A stretch of DNA of 64,000 nt, taken from assembly GCF_036894955.1 (NCBI RefSeq), contig NZ_CP145905.1, forward strand, positions 5,436,001 to 5,500,000, read 5' to 3'. This document shows positions 8,569-17,045 of the stretch, one piece after another. The notes under the pieces were generated by a model that was not told where the DNA came from, made no database searches, and saw nothing but the letters and a program-made list of their open reading frames with translations. A program made the position numbers and the translations under genes. This stretch comes from Paenibacillus sp. KS-LC4. GTDB lineage: Bacteria; Bacillota; Bacilli; Paenibacillales; Paenibacillaceae. The first letter of the stretch is position 1, and each line of letters starts with the position of its first letter.

Positions 8569-9906
8569 ATGAAACATTCTTTGCGTAAACTAGTTGGGGT
8601 TTCACGCAGCAAAGGTCCTTCGCTATTGTTGTGCACCGTCGTACTAGGCTCAAGCTTATCATTGTCCGCTCTGGCTAATGCTTCATCAGAACCGTCCAAT
8701 TACTTCCTGCCTGTCGTAAACAATGACATCCACTGGGTCAAGCCTACTTCTGTTTACAGCCCTATCCCCAGCGTAGGTTCAGAGATTATTACATACGACT
8801 CGTCGATCAAGCTCGATACGACAAAGCTCTTTCCTCAATCGGCTACCATCACCACGTTAAACGCTTGGTCCAGCGATACTAATGTGGCAAATGCAGCTGT
8901 GGAGCTTCCTTACATTGAGGTTACCATTTTATCTGCTGGAACGACCGAAATCCGCATGGAAGGCATTACGGCTGGCAACGAAAAGCTGACCGAGCATATT
9001 CGCGTAACGGTTGACCGCTTCGCAGATACGAACAAAGACGGCATGATTACATCGGCAGATGCACTGCTTATCGCTAGAGCCATTGAGCGGAATACAGTAT
9101 TAACTGCTGGAGAAGCCAATCTATACGATATTAATCGCGACGGCAACGTCACTGCGGCTGATGCCACTGCATTGATGAATCTCTATATCGGCAAAACTAA
9201 TCTGGGCTCTGAAAAATATATCATCACGTTAAGCTCCATTGACGATGCTCCTGCTGTGTATAACTCCTCCTTAAGTGTCAACGCATGGGTGTCAGGGAAG
9301 ACAGCTACTGCGCAATACAGCTATTTTGACGCTGAAAATGATGCCGAGGGCAATACCCGCATAAAATGGTTCCGCGGCACGCTCTCTGACGGCTCCGACC
9401 GTACGGAAATCACCGGTGAAACGGCGAATACGTATAGCCTTCAGCAAGCCGATATCCATTATTATGTGTTCGCTGAGGTAACGCCGGTTGCTGCATCGGG
9501 CGATCTACTGACGGGACAGGCTGTCCTATTAAAGTCCGATTCTGTCGTGGCAAACGCTGCTCCTATCATTGTAAGCCGCACCCCTGTTAACGGAAGCGTT
9601 AATGTCAATCAAAATGACGATATTATTTTCACATTTGATAGAGACATGTCCGCCGTTTCTGGTAAACTTATCAGATTTTATTATACTTCAACTAATTCTG
9701 AAGCCCTTAGTTTTCCAGTAGACTATCCAGCTCATGTTGACATTAGCGGAAATACGGTGACCATTACAGGTTTAGGAATGTTCCTGGCGCCAGATACAGA
9801 ATACAGCGTAATTATTGATAACGGCGCCTATGAAGACAACGATGGAAATGCCTTTGCAGGCACTGTATTTTCCGAATGGGTATTTACGACCGAAAATGTT
9901 GGTTAA
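8569..9906 (+). CDS. Exported dockerin protein with Ig-like and Big_5-like modules (dockerin 2)
   Basis: A 445-residue paralogue of the protein at 5044 with the same order of parts: signal peptide (about 1-38), Ig-like module, internal dockerin (about 152-209), second Ig-like module and C-terminal Big_5-like module ending in WVFTTE. Both EF-hand loops are complete here, DTNKDGMITSAD and DINRDGNVTAAD, so calcium binding should be intact. The stretch SNYFLPVVNNDIHWVK right after the signal peptide is shared with dockerin 1. Divergence is moderate over the whole length and strongest in the last 100 residues, suggesting that the C-terminal module faces different ligands. AAAGGAGA precedes the ATG. 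The next gene, 72 bp on, is cohesin-SLH 2. Function beyond cohesin binding is unknown. Confidence 0.85.
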   Translation: MKHSLRKLVGVSRSKGPSLLLCTVVLGSSLSLSALANASSEPSNYFLPVVNNDIHWVKPTSVYSPIPSVGSEIITYDSSIKLDTTKLFPQSATITTLNAWSSDTNVANAAVELPYIEVTILSAGTTEIRMEGITAGNEKLTEHIRVTVDRFADTNKDGMITSADALLIARAIERNTVLTAGEANLYDINRDGNVTAADATALMNLYIGKTNLGSEKYIITLSSIDDAPAVYNSSLSVNAWVSGKTATAQYSYFDAENDAEGNTRIKWFRGTLSDGSDRTEITGETANTYSLQQADIHYYVFAEVTPVAASGDLLTGQAVLLKSDSVVANAAPIIVSRTPVNGSVNVNQNDDIIFTFDRDMSAVSGKLIRFYYTSTNSEALSFPVDYPAHVDISGNTVTITGLGMFLAPDTEYSVIIDNGAYEDNDGNAFAGTVFSEWVFTTENVG

Positions 9907-9978
9907 CGCTGTAAAGGTGGTCCAACCTCAAAATATTCATAAACCGCACTGCTACTCTTACATTCAATGGAGGTTAAT

Positions 9979-11910
9979 ATGCAAACATTATTGAAACAAG
10001 CTCCTGCTAAACGCTTTCTGCTGCTCGTGCTGAGCTGCCTGCTCGTACTGCCAGCCCTTCTTGTTCCTTCCGCCGCGCATGCTGCACCGGTCGCTCCTGC
10101 AACGGTTACGATTACGAACACAAATGTGACAGCCGGACAATCGGCAACGGTGCCCGTTATGCTCACCGATCCAGGTGACGGCGTCGGCGCTTACAATATG
10201 CAAATCGACTTCGATCCTTCCGTACTAAGCATTGTCAGCATTACGCCTACGCATGGAGTAGTGGCTCCAGAAGACGGCGCTCCATCAGATACTGGCTATT
10301 TCCAGTCCAACTTTGACAACACCGCTGGCTGGGCTCGCGTCATCTGGATCGATTCCACGGGCGGAAATGCGCGCATCAATGATCCAGCCCAGCTTTTCGC
10401 CATTGAAGTCAAATCGCTCAGCAGTGAAACGACAGGCACTTATCACCTGACTGTAGATACTTCGAACGATGAGAAATGGGCCATCTACCGCAGCTCTTCT
10501 TACGCCGTTTCGTCTACCGTTGAAGGTGGAGACATCGTCATCTCGAAAGCCAACTCCGGCTCTGGATCAGGTTCAGGCGGCTCGTCAGGCGGCGGCTCCG
10601 CAACACCGACTCCGACTCCTACTGCAACACCAGCTCCAACAGCGACAACCGCTCCGGTTATGGTCTACATCGACGGCAAGGAGCAGCAATATGCAACCGC
10701 TCAAACCTCTGTACAGAACGGACGCACAATGATTCAGCTTGAGGTTGATAATGACAAGGTCATCCAGCAAATCGACACGTCGGGCATCAAGGAGCTAAGA
10801 CTTCCAATTCAGAGCAGCACGGCTGCGGTTGTAAACAGCGGACTGAACGGCCAGCTCGTGAAGGAGCTGGAAAAACGCGGTGCCACGGTTAAAATTGAGA
10901 CGCCTTCGGCCAGCTACACCTTGCCTGCAGGCGACATCAACATTGATGCGATTTCCGCTCAGGTCGGCTCGACTGTCAAGCTGTCTGATATTAAAATCAT
11001 CATCACCATTGCCGCAGCGGACAATGCTGTCGCAAATGCCGTGCAAAACCAAGCGTCCCAGCAGGGGGTAACCCTCGTCGGCGCTCCGGTCAACTTTGAA
11101 ATTATTGCGCAATACAATGGACAAAACATTAGCATCGGCCAATTTAACCATTATGTAGAGCGCTCGATCACTCTGCCTGCCGGCTCCGATGGCTCGAAGA
11201 TGACAACAGGCGTCGTGCTTGGCGAGGACGGTACTCTGCGTCATGTGCCAACCTATATTTCCGTAACAGGCAGCACCTATTTCGCCAACATCAACAGCTT
11301 GACGAACAGCAGCTATGCGATTGTTTATGCCCCTGCCTCGTTCAAGGATGTTGAAAAGCACTGGAGCAAAAACGACGTGAACGATCTTGGCTCCCGCCTG
11401 ATTATGAAGGGCGTATCGAGCAATGAATTCGCGCCGAATGCTTCCATTACACGCGCTGAATTTACGGCAACCCTGCTGCGCGCGCTTGGCATTCACAAGG
11501 CTTCCGGCAGCCCTTCGGTTTCCTTCTCCGATGTGAAAGCGGGCAGCTGGTACGAGAACGAAGTGAAGCTTGCGGTATCCAATAAGCTCATTAGCGGTTA
11601 TTCCGATGGCACCTTCCGTCCGAACGGACTCATCACTCGCGAAGAAGCGATGATTATTTTGAATCGCGCTCTAGCGCTCACAACCTTGCCAACCGTCAGC
11701 GATGCCGCTGAAATCAACAGCCTGCTGGCTGCTTACGGGGACAGCTCCTCGGTGTCGGGCTATGCGAAGGCTGCCGTTGCCAGCGCTTTGAAAAACGGTA
11801 TTGTGCAAGGTGCTGACGGCGCTCTTAACCCGGATTCCAATGTGACTCGCGCTGAAACGGCGGCTATTGTGAAGCGTCTGCTTGTCAAAGCGGGACTGAT
11901 CAACGGCTAA
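9979..11910 (+). CDS. Cohesin protein with three SLH anchors (cohesin-SLH 2)
   Basis: A 643-residue twin of the protein at 6453, with signal peptide, one cohesin (about 41-190), Thr-Pro linker, the same unassigned module (about 227-450) and three C-terminal SLH domains. After the signal peptide region I find only two amino-acid differences over roughly 600 residues (Glu to Asp near 259 and Ala to Thr near 332), while about ten of the first 45 residues differ. The similarity also stops right at the stop codon. Such a pattern suggests gene conversion or a very recent duplication limited to the coding part. The two proteins should have the same dockerin specificity. GGAGG lies 6 bp before ATG 9979. 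It forms a pair with the dockerin gene upstream. Confidence 0.9.
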   Translation: MQTLLKQAPAKRFLLLVLSCLLVLPALLVPSAAHAAPVAPATVTITNTNVTAGQSATVPVMLTDPGDGVGAYNMQIDFDPSVLSIVSITPTHGVVAPEDGAPSDTGYFQSNFDNTAGWARVIWIDSTGGNARINDPAQLFAIEVKSLSSETTGTYHLTVDTSNDEKWAIYRSSSYAVSSTVEGGDIVISKANSGSGSGSGGSSGGGSATPTPTPTATPAPTATTAPVMVYIDGKEQQYATAQTSVQNGRTMIQLEVDNDKVIQQIDTSGIKELRLPIQSSTAAVVNSGLNGQLVKELEKRGATVKIETPSASYTLPAGDINIDAISAQVGSTVKLSDIKIIITIAAADNAVANAVQNQASQQGVTLVGAPVNFEIIAQYNGQNISIGQFNHYVERSITLPAGSDGSKMTTGVVLGEDGTLRHVPTYISVTGSTYFANINSLTNSSYAIVYAPASFKDVEKHWSKNDVNDLGSRLIMKGVSSNEFAPNASITRAEFTATLLRALGIHKASGSPSVSFSDVKAGSWYENEVKLAVSNKLISGYSDGTFRPNGLITREEAMIILNRALALTTLPTVSDAAEINSLLAAYGDSSSVSGYAKAAVASALKNGIVQGADGALNPDSNVTRAETAAIVKRLLVKAGLING

Positions 11911-11931
11911 GCTTAATCTGTATCGTTTTAA

Positions 11932-11974
11932 TCAGGCTGCAAAGTTCTGCCTTTAGAATTTTGCAGTCTTTTTC
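11932..11974 (+). terminator. Terminator closing the second dockerin-cohesin pair
   Basis: AGGCTGCAAAGTTCT pairs with AGAATTTTGCAGTCT (one mismatch region), loop of about five bases, then TTTTT. Located 22 bp after the stop. Confidence 0.85.
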
Positions 11975-12075
11975 CTCAAATATATATTCGACAAAAAGAT
12001 ACTAAATTCGTTCAATCGCTTGTTCTACAAAAAAAGCATCATCTCATCAATCGGCTTACAAGGAGACCTGTACGA

Positions 12076-14919
12076 ATGAATGACTATTGGCGTAAAATGA
12101 CTACTTTTTCCCGCAGCAAAGGGCCTGCACTTATTTTGTGTGCGACGATGCTAGGAACCGCCCTGCCGCTGTCAAATGCAGCGCATGCAACTCAACTAAG
12201 CTCCAACTTTTTCACCCCCATCGTTAACAAGGACATTAGCTGGATTAAGCCTTCCTCGTCTTCCAACGCGCCATTTGGCGCTGCTATCGAGCACAACGGT
12301 TCACTGATTACATTGGATGCAGGTGTACTTTTCTCTAATGTGGCTGGACTTTCACAGCTGACGGCCTCCTCTAGTAATTCCGCCGTTGCTACAGCAAATG
12401 CTTATCAGCTTTCCACTGAATTAGAAATTTTATCTGCGGGCAGAACTACGATTACACTGGAAGCACATACCGCCAGCCTTGAGAAGCTTACAGAGCAGTT
12501 TGAGCTGACGGTAAGCCGTATCGGGGATACAACTGGCGATGGTGTTGTCACAGCCGCTGATGCTCTATACATCATGAAGGTTGTGAACAGCGGCACTGTA
12601 CTGACGCCGGAAGAAATAAATCTGCTTGATATTAATCGCGATGGCGTTGTAACCGCTGCGGATGCGACCAAGCTAATGAGCAGCTATGCAGGCAAAGGTC
12701 TTTCTTCAAACAGCTCCTCCTACATCGTCACGCTTAGCGCCATAAACGATTCACCAGTGATGTACGGCGCTTCGCTCAATGGTTTGCTGAAGGCGGGCGA
12801 AAGGATGACGGTGCAATATGACTATTTTGATGCCGAAAATGACGCCGAAGCCGCATCCAGCTTCCAATGGTACCGCGGCTCACATGCTGATGGCTCGGAC
12901 CGCACAGCCATTGCCGGTGCAGCTTCGGCCTCTTATCTCGTCGCGCCTGAGGATGTTGGGCTTTATTTGTTTGTCGACGCTGCCCCCGTTGCAGCAGCAG
13001 GCACAACACAGGGTCAAGCCATCACGCTGACCTCCGACACGGTGGTGCCAGATACTTCCGCACCCTATATTCAGAGCCAAGTTCCGGTTCATTTAGCGGG
13101 TGAAATCAGCGCAACTGCCGATTTAGAGCTGACAATGAATAAGCCTGTTACAGCTGTTTCCGGTAAAAAAATCTATATTACAAATACGGCAAATCCGCTT
13201 GATGTTTACGCCTACGATGCAGACGGTGCTAGTCATATCATTATAGATGGCAAAAATATAACGATTAAGCATGCCGATCTAGGCAGTGAGACGAGCTATT
13301 CCGTCACGATTGACGCTGGCGCATTCAAGGATCAGGCGGGAAATGAATTTGCAGGCATCAGCGATTCCTCGGTATGGAGCTTTACAACAGCCGATATCGC
13401 CGCTCCGCTGGTTACTCAGACCGCTCCTGTAAATCAGGAGCTGAACTACGCCTTGTCATCTGAGCTTTCCCTGACGTTTAACGAGGACATCGTTCCAGTC
13501 ACAGGCAAAAAAATTACGATTCGTCAGGCCGCAGACGATGCAGTCGTGCAAACTTATACGGTATCCGAGCCCGCGCAGGTTACGATTCAAGGCGGTAAGG
13601 CGACTCTCCACCCTGAATCACAGCTTTATCCATTAACAAGCGTAACGGCTTATTACCTAGAGATTGAGGAAGGCGCATTTACAGATACACACGGAAACGC
13701 GTTTGCAGGCATAGATAATGATGCAGTCTGGACATTCCTGACCGCAGATTCGCGGACGTTAACGGCAGTCGATCTTGAGGATTTGACAGAGGATCAGCTG
13801 CGAGCTTCTGGCGGGGCTATTTTCAACGTTACCTTGGATCAGGATACCTTTAATTCAGCAGCTGACATTGGCGACTTCGAGCTCAATCATGCTCCACAAG
13901 GTATGTCTATACTGTCTGTTATGCATCTGTCTCCTAATGAAATTTGGCTCTCGGTTGATTACGACGGCACCGACTTTGATACCGATATTGCAAATTTCAG
14001 CATTACGGCCAAGGCTAGCGCTTTGACCAGCGGTCGCGAGCTTAAGACTACTGACCTGCTGATTGCAGCAACGAATGAGCTAGAAATCACGAGCCTCTCT
14101 CCTGCCAGCCAAGCGACAGATGTGAGTAAAGCTCTGACGCTCTCGCTTACGTTTAATCGGCCCGTTACAGCGACAGCAGGCCAGTCGCTTACCGTGTATA
14201 AAGCAGCGGACGATACTGTTGCCGCCAGCATCGCCCTTGATGATGCCTCCAAGGTGACGTTTAACGGCAATACGGCTAATATCCAAATAACAGGGCTGTC
14301 AGGCGCGACAGCTTATTATGTGAAGTTTGCCGCTGGAAGCTTTAAGGATGGCGATGGTCTGCCATCGACGGCAATGACTTCGAAGACGCAGTGGACGTTT
14401 ACGACGGTTGCCGACGCTCCGTCATTCACAACGTCGCCCGTTTATATTTCTGAATTTTTACTTCAGGATGAACACCGAGCAGCCGTAGAAATTTATAGCA
14501 ACGGCAACAACCTTACAGGCTACAGCTTATTTGTTTACGGACGCAGCACTACAAATGGACAATATTACGAGAAAGAGCTGTCTATCCCTCAGCTCATTGC
14601 GAACGGAGTCACCATTATAATAGACCCGGCGTGGTACGACTTTTTTGATTTAACCAATGCTGTCTATTACAATCTTGAAGAAAAACTTGCTCCAGAATGG
14701 GGATTTATCGTGAGCGGCATCGCTATTAAGAAAAATAGCGTAGTCGTTGATGTGGTTGGCGATATCAGCTCAAACGGCGCTTTAACAAGCACCCTTTTCC
14801 CAAGCGGCGGCACCATGGTTCGCAAATCGGGGGAAATCGGCAAGAGCCTGTACGATACGAGCCAATGGACTTTTTATCCTACAGGGACGTACCAGTATAT
14901 GGGAAGTCACACGCCATAA
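12076..14919 (+). CDS. Large exported dockerin protein with repeated Big_5-like modules (dockerin 3)
   Basis: A 947-residue secreted protein whose first 325 residues follow dockerins 1 and 2: a signal peptide sharing MNDYWRK with dockerin 1, Ig-like module, dockerin at about 151-208 (DTTGDGVVTAAD and DINRDGVVTAAD), second Ig-like module. It then extends with Big_5-like modules at about 326-427, 428-555 and 672-785, each ending in a W-x-F-x-T signature, separated by a module at 556-670 of unclear type. The last 160 residues (starting VYISEFLLQDEHRAAVEIY) resemble lamin-tail-like domains of bacterial surface proteins, but weakly. It has no cohesin-SLH gene of its own downstream, so it could use the cohesins of the two upstream genes. 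AAGGAGA precedes the ATG. A large adhesive arm presented through cohesin is the simplest reading. Confidence 0.83.
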   Translation: MNDYWRKMTTFSRSKGPALILCATMLGTALPLSNAAHATQLSSNFFTPIVNKDISWIKPSSSSNAPFGAAIEHNGSLITLDAGVLFSNVAGLSQLTASSSNSAVATANAYQLSTELEILSAGRTTITLEAHTASLEKLTEQFELTVSRIGDTTGDGVVTAADALYIMKVVNSGTVLTPEEINLLDINRDGVVTAADATKLMSSYAGKGLSSNSSSYIVTLSAINDSPVMYGASLNGLLKAGERMTVQYDYFDAENDAEAASSFQWYRGSHADGSDRTAIAGAASASYLVAPEDVGLYLFVDAAPVAAAGTTQGQAITLTSDTVVPDTSAPYIQSQVPVHLAGEISATADLELTMNKPVTAVSGKKIYITNTANPLDVYAYDADGASHIIIDGKNITIKHADLGSETSYSVTIDAGAFKDQAGNEFAGISDSSVWSFTTADIAAPLVTQTAPVNQELNYALSSELSLTFNEDIVPVTGKKITIRQAADDAVVQTYTVSEPAQVTIQGGKATLHPESQLYPLTSVTAYYLEIEEGAFTDTHGNAFAGIDNDAVWTFLTADSRTLTAVDLEDLTEDQLRASGGAIFNVTLDQDTFNSAADIGDFELNHAPQGMSILSVMHLSPNEIWLSVDYDGTDFDTDIANFSITAKASALTSGRELKTTDLLIAATNELEITSLSPASQATDVSKALTLSLTFNRPVTATAGQSLTVYKAADDTVAASIALDDASKVTFNGNTANIQITGLSGATAYYVKFAAGSFKDGDGLPSTAMTSKTQWTFTTVADAPSFTTSPVYISEFLLQDEHRAAVEIYSNGNNLTGYSLFVYGRSTTNGQYYEKELSIPQLIANGVTIIIDPAWYDFFDLTNAVYYNLEEKLAPEWGFIVSGIAIKKNSVVVDVVGDISSNGALTSTLFPSGGTMVRKSGEIGKSLYDTSQWTFYPTGTYQYMGSHTP

Positions 14920-14978
14920 CAAACAAGAAGAAGGACGTTTTGCAAAAATCATACTTTCTCTCTATTTTGAAAAAAAAC

Positions 14979-15007
14979 TTGCCATCCTCTTCCGAACTCG
15001 GTAGAAT
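14979..15007 (+). promoter_or_regulatory. Likely sigma-A promoter of the uracil permease gene
   Basis: TTGCCA at 14979 and TAGAAT at 15002 are separated by 17 bp, placing the transcription start about 40 bases before the uraA start. Confidence 0.6.
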
Positions 15008-15052
15008 CGACAAAGATTATAGACATAGAATGATGGGGAGGATCACTGGTTT

Positions 15053-16366
15053 ATGGAAAAGCGTAGTACAATTGGAATTATGGATCGCCCTCCGCTAGGG
15101 CAGAGCCTTATGCTGAGCTTGCAGCATCTATTCGCCATGTTTGGCTCCACCGTACTCGTGCCGAATTTGCTTGGCGTCGATCCGGCTGTCTGCCTGCTGA
15201 TGAATGGAATCGGCACCTTGCTTTATTTATGGATTTGCAAAGGCAAAATTCCCGCCTACCTCGGTTCAAGCTTTGCTTTTATCGCTCCTGCGGGAGCCGT
15301 TATTGGCGAGCATGCTGCCGGAGAGAGCGGCAATTATGCGGCGGCACTGGGCGGTTTTATCGCCGCAGGCGTTATTTTCACACTTGTTGCCTTAATTATT
15401 CATTATGCGGGAACGGGCTGGATTAACGTCGTTTTCCCTCCTGCGGCGATGGGCGCGATTGTAGCGATTATCGGACTGGAGCTCATTCCGGTTGCAGCGA
15501 AGATGGCTGGCTGGATTATGCCGGATCAATACCCGGACCCTGCGAGCTGGAAAATGGACGGTGCCACGGTTGCTTTATCAACGATTACGCTTGGCATAAC
15601 CGTGTTCGGCTCCGTGCTGTTCCGCGGTTTTATGAAAATCATTCCGATTCTAATCGGAATTGTGTCTGGTTATGTCATTGCCTATTGTATGGGCATGACC
15701 GACTTTTCCGGTGTAGGGAAGAGCGGCTGGCTGCAAGCTCCTGAGTTTACGCTGCCCATCTTCCAGTGGGCCGCTATTCTTGCCATCGCTCCGGCCGCAC
15801 TCGTCGTTATTGCCGAGCATATCGGCCATCTGGTCGTAACGAGCAATATCGTGGAGAAGGATTTGTCGAAGGACCCGGGGCTGAGCCGCTCTATGCTGGG
15901 TAACGGGATTTCCACAATGATTTCCGGCCTTGTCGGCTCCACGCCGAATACAACCTACGGTGAAAACATCGGCGTACTCGCAATCACGAAGGTTTATTCG
16001 ACCTTTGTCATTGGCGGCGCTGCCGTCATCGCCATTGCGCTCTCTTTTTCAGGAAAATTCTCGGCGCTCATTTCGGGCATTCCGACTCCTGTCATGGGCG
16101 GCGTCTCCCTGCTTCTGTTCGGCGTTATTGCTGCATCCGGCTTTCGGATGCTTGTCGAATCAAAGGTTGACTACAGCAAGCCGACTAATCTGTTTTTGAC
16201 GACCGTCGTAATGGTAACTGGACTCAGCGGCGTCACCATCAAGCTAGGCGATTTCGCCATCTCCGGCATGGCGCTTGCGACAGTCGTAGCGATTTTGCTA
16301 AGCCTGCTGTTCAAGCTGTTTGATGTGCTGAAGCTGTCCAACGATCACGAGACGGCCGGGCACTAG
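15053..16366 (+). CDS. uraA: Uracil permease (NCS2 family, UraA-like)
   Basis: A 437-residue integral membrane proton symporter for uracil. It matches the NCS2/UraA pattern closely: SLQHLFAMFGSTVLVPNLLG near residue 23-42, LWICKGKIPAYLGSSFAFI, the EHIGHL segment with the substrate-binding glutamate around 245, and the GSTPNTTYGENIG motif near 290-303. About 12-14 membrane segments are visible and the length is normal. GGGGAGG lies upstream of the ATG. Nearby genes are not pyrimidine genes, and the short leader leaves no room for a PyrR-type antiterminator, so control by uracil is not evident. A xanthine specificity is less likely given the UraA-like motifs. Confidence 0.9.
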   Translation: MEKRSTIGIMDRPPLGQSLMLSLQHLFAMFGSTVLVPNLLGVDPAVCLLMNGIGTLLYLWICKGKIPAYLGSSFAFIAPAGAVIGEHAAGESGNYAAALGGFIAAGVIFTLVALIIHYAGTGWINVVFPPAAMGAIVAIIGLELIPVAAKMAGWIMPDQYPDPASWKMDGATVALSTITLGITVFGSVLFRGFMKIIPILIGIVSGYVIAYCMGMTDFSGVGKSGWLQAPEFTLPIFQWAAILAIAPAALVVIAEHIGHLVVTSNIVEKDLSKDPGLSRSMLGNGISTMISGLVGSTPNTTYGENIGVLAITKVYSTFVIGGAAVIAIALSFSGKFSALISGIPTPVMGGVSLLLFGVIAASGFRMLVESKVDYSKPTNLFLTTVVMVTGLSGVTIKLGDFAISGMALATVVAILLSLLFKLFDVLKLSNDHETAGH

Positions 16367-16428
16367 ACGCTACATGAAGGCTCTATTTAACGGCTGATCA
16401 TGCTTAATGCTTCGTATCCCATGAACTA

Positions 16429-16474
16429 TAAAATGACGCACAAACTAACCATAGTTTGATGCGTCATTTTTACT
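16429..16474 (+). terminator. Terminator of uraA
   Basis: AAAATGACGCA and TGCGTCATTTT are exact complements around a loop of about 18 bases, ending in TTTTT. Confidence 0.85.
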
Positions 16475-16561
16475 GTAACAACAAGAGCTTATAGAGGAGA
16501 AATGCCTAACGCCCTCTACTCCACTTTTACATAGGATAAAAGCAGAGGAGGGAAGCCTTGT

Positions 16562-16900
16562 ATGCCTTCATACCGCATTATCGTTGATCTATCTGACCGC
16601 AGGCTGTATTTGCTCGATGGCAATACGGTCGTAAACGCCTATCCTGTTGGCATCGGTAAAATGCTGACGCAATCGCCGCTAGGCGAATTTACGATTATAA
16701 ATAAACAAGCCAATCCCGGCGGGCCGTTTGGCGCTTTCTGGATGGGCTTGTCCAAGCCGCATTACGGCATTCATGGCAACAATGATCCTGCATCTATCGG
16801 TCGTATGGTTTCGCATGGCTGCATCCGCATGTACAATGACGACGTTGTTGCGCTCGCCCATTTGGTTCCGATTAATACCCGCGTGACCATTCGGGAGTAG
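16562..16900 (+). CDS. Small L,D-transpeptidase (YkuD domain)
   Basis: A 112-residue protein that is essentially a bare YkuD catalytic domain. The active-site motif is intact: [10 protein letters not shown] followed by [11 protein letters not shown] with the nucleophilic Cys. Such enzymes form 3-3 peptidoglycan cross-links or attach proteins to the wall. Unlike Bacillus YkuD there is no LysM domain, and no signal peptide is visible, so how it reaches the wall is unclear. The ATG follows AGGAGGGA by 9 bp. It sits between the two cohesin-dockerin clusters and carries its own strong terminator; a role in preparing the wall for the surface proteins is only a guess. Confidence 0.85.
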   Translation: MPSYRIIVDLSDRRLYLLDGNTVVNAYPVGIGKMLTQSPLGEFTIINKQANPGGPFGAFWMGLSKPHYGIHGNNDPASIGRMVSHGCIRMYNDDVVALAHLVPINTRVTIRE

Positions 16901-16937
16901 CGGCTGGCATACTCTGCCCCAAGCCTAAGTACTTAAA

Positions 16938-16993
16938 TCAAAACAAAACAAGACAAGACGCAATGATTGGGCGTCTTGTCTTGTTTTGTTTTA
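16938..16993. terminator. Bidirectional terminator between the transpeptidase and scaffold genes
   Basis: AAAACAAGACAAGACGC pairs perfectly with GCGTCTTGTCTTGTTTT. T-rich tracts occur on both sides, so it can end the plus-strand transpeptidase gene and the minus-strand cohesin-FN3-SLH gene, which converge here. Confidence 0.85.
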
Positions 16994-17045
16994 TCTTAAA
17001 CGTAGCTACGAAATAGTAGCTTCACTAAATGGTGCGTCTGTTGCC

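Noticed and set aside
15008-15052. Possible pyrimidine-responsive (PyrR) attenuator before uraA.
   Set aside because: The leader between the likely promoter and the start is about 40 bases, too short for antiterminator and terminator hairpins, and none is seen.
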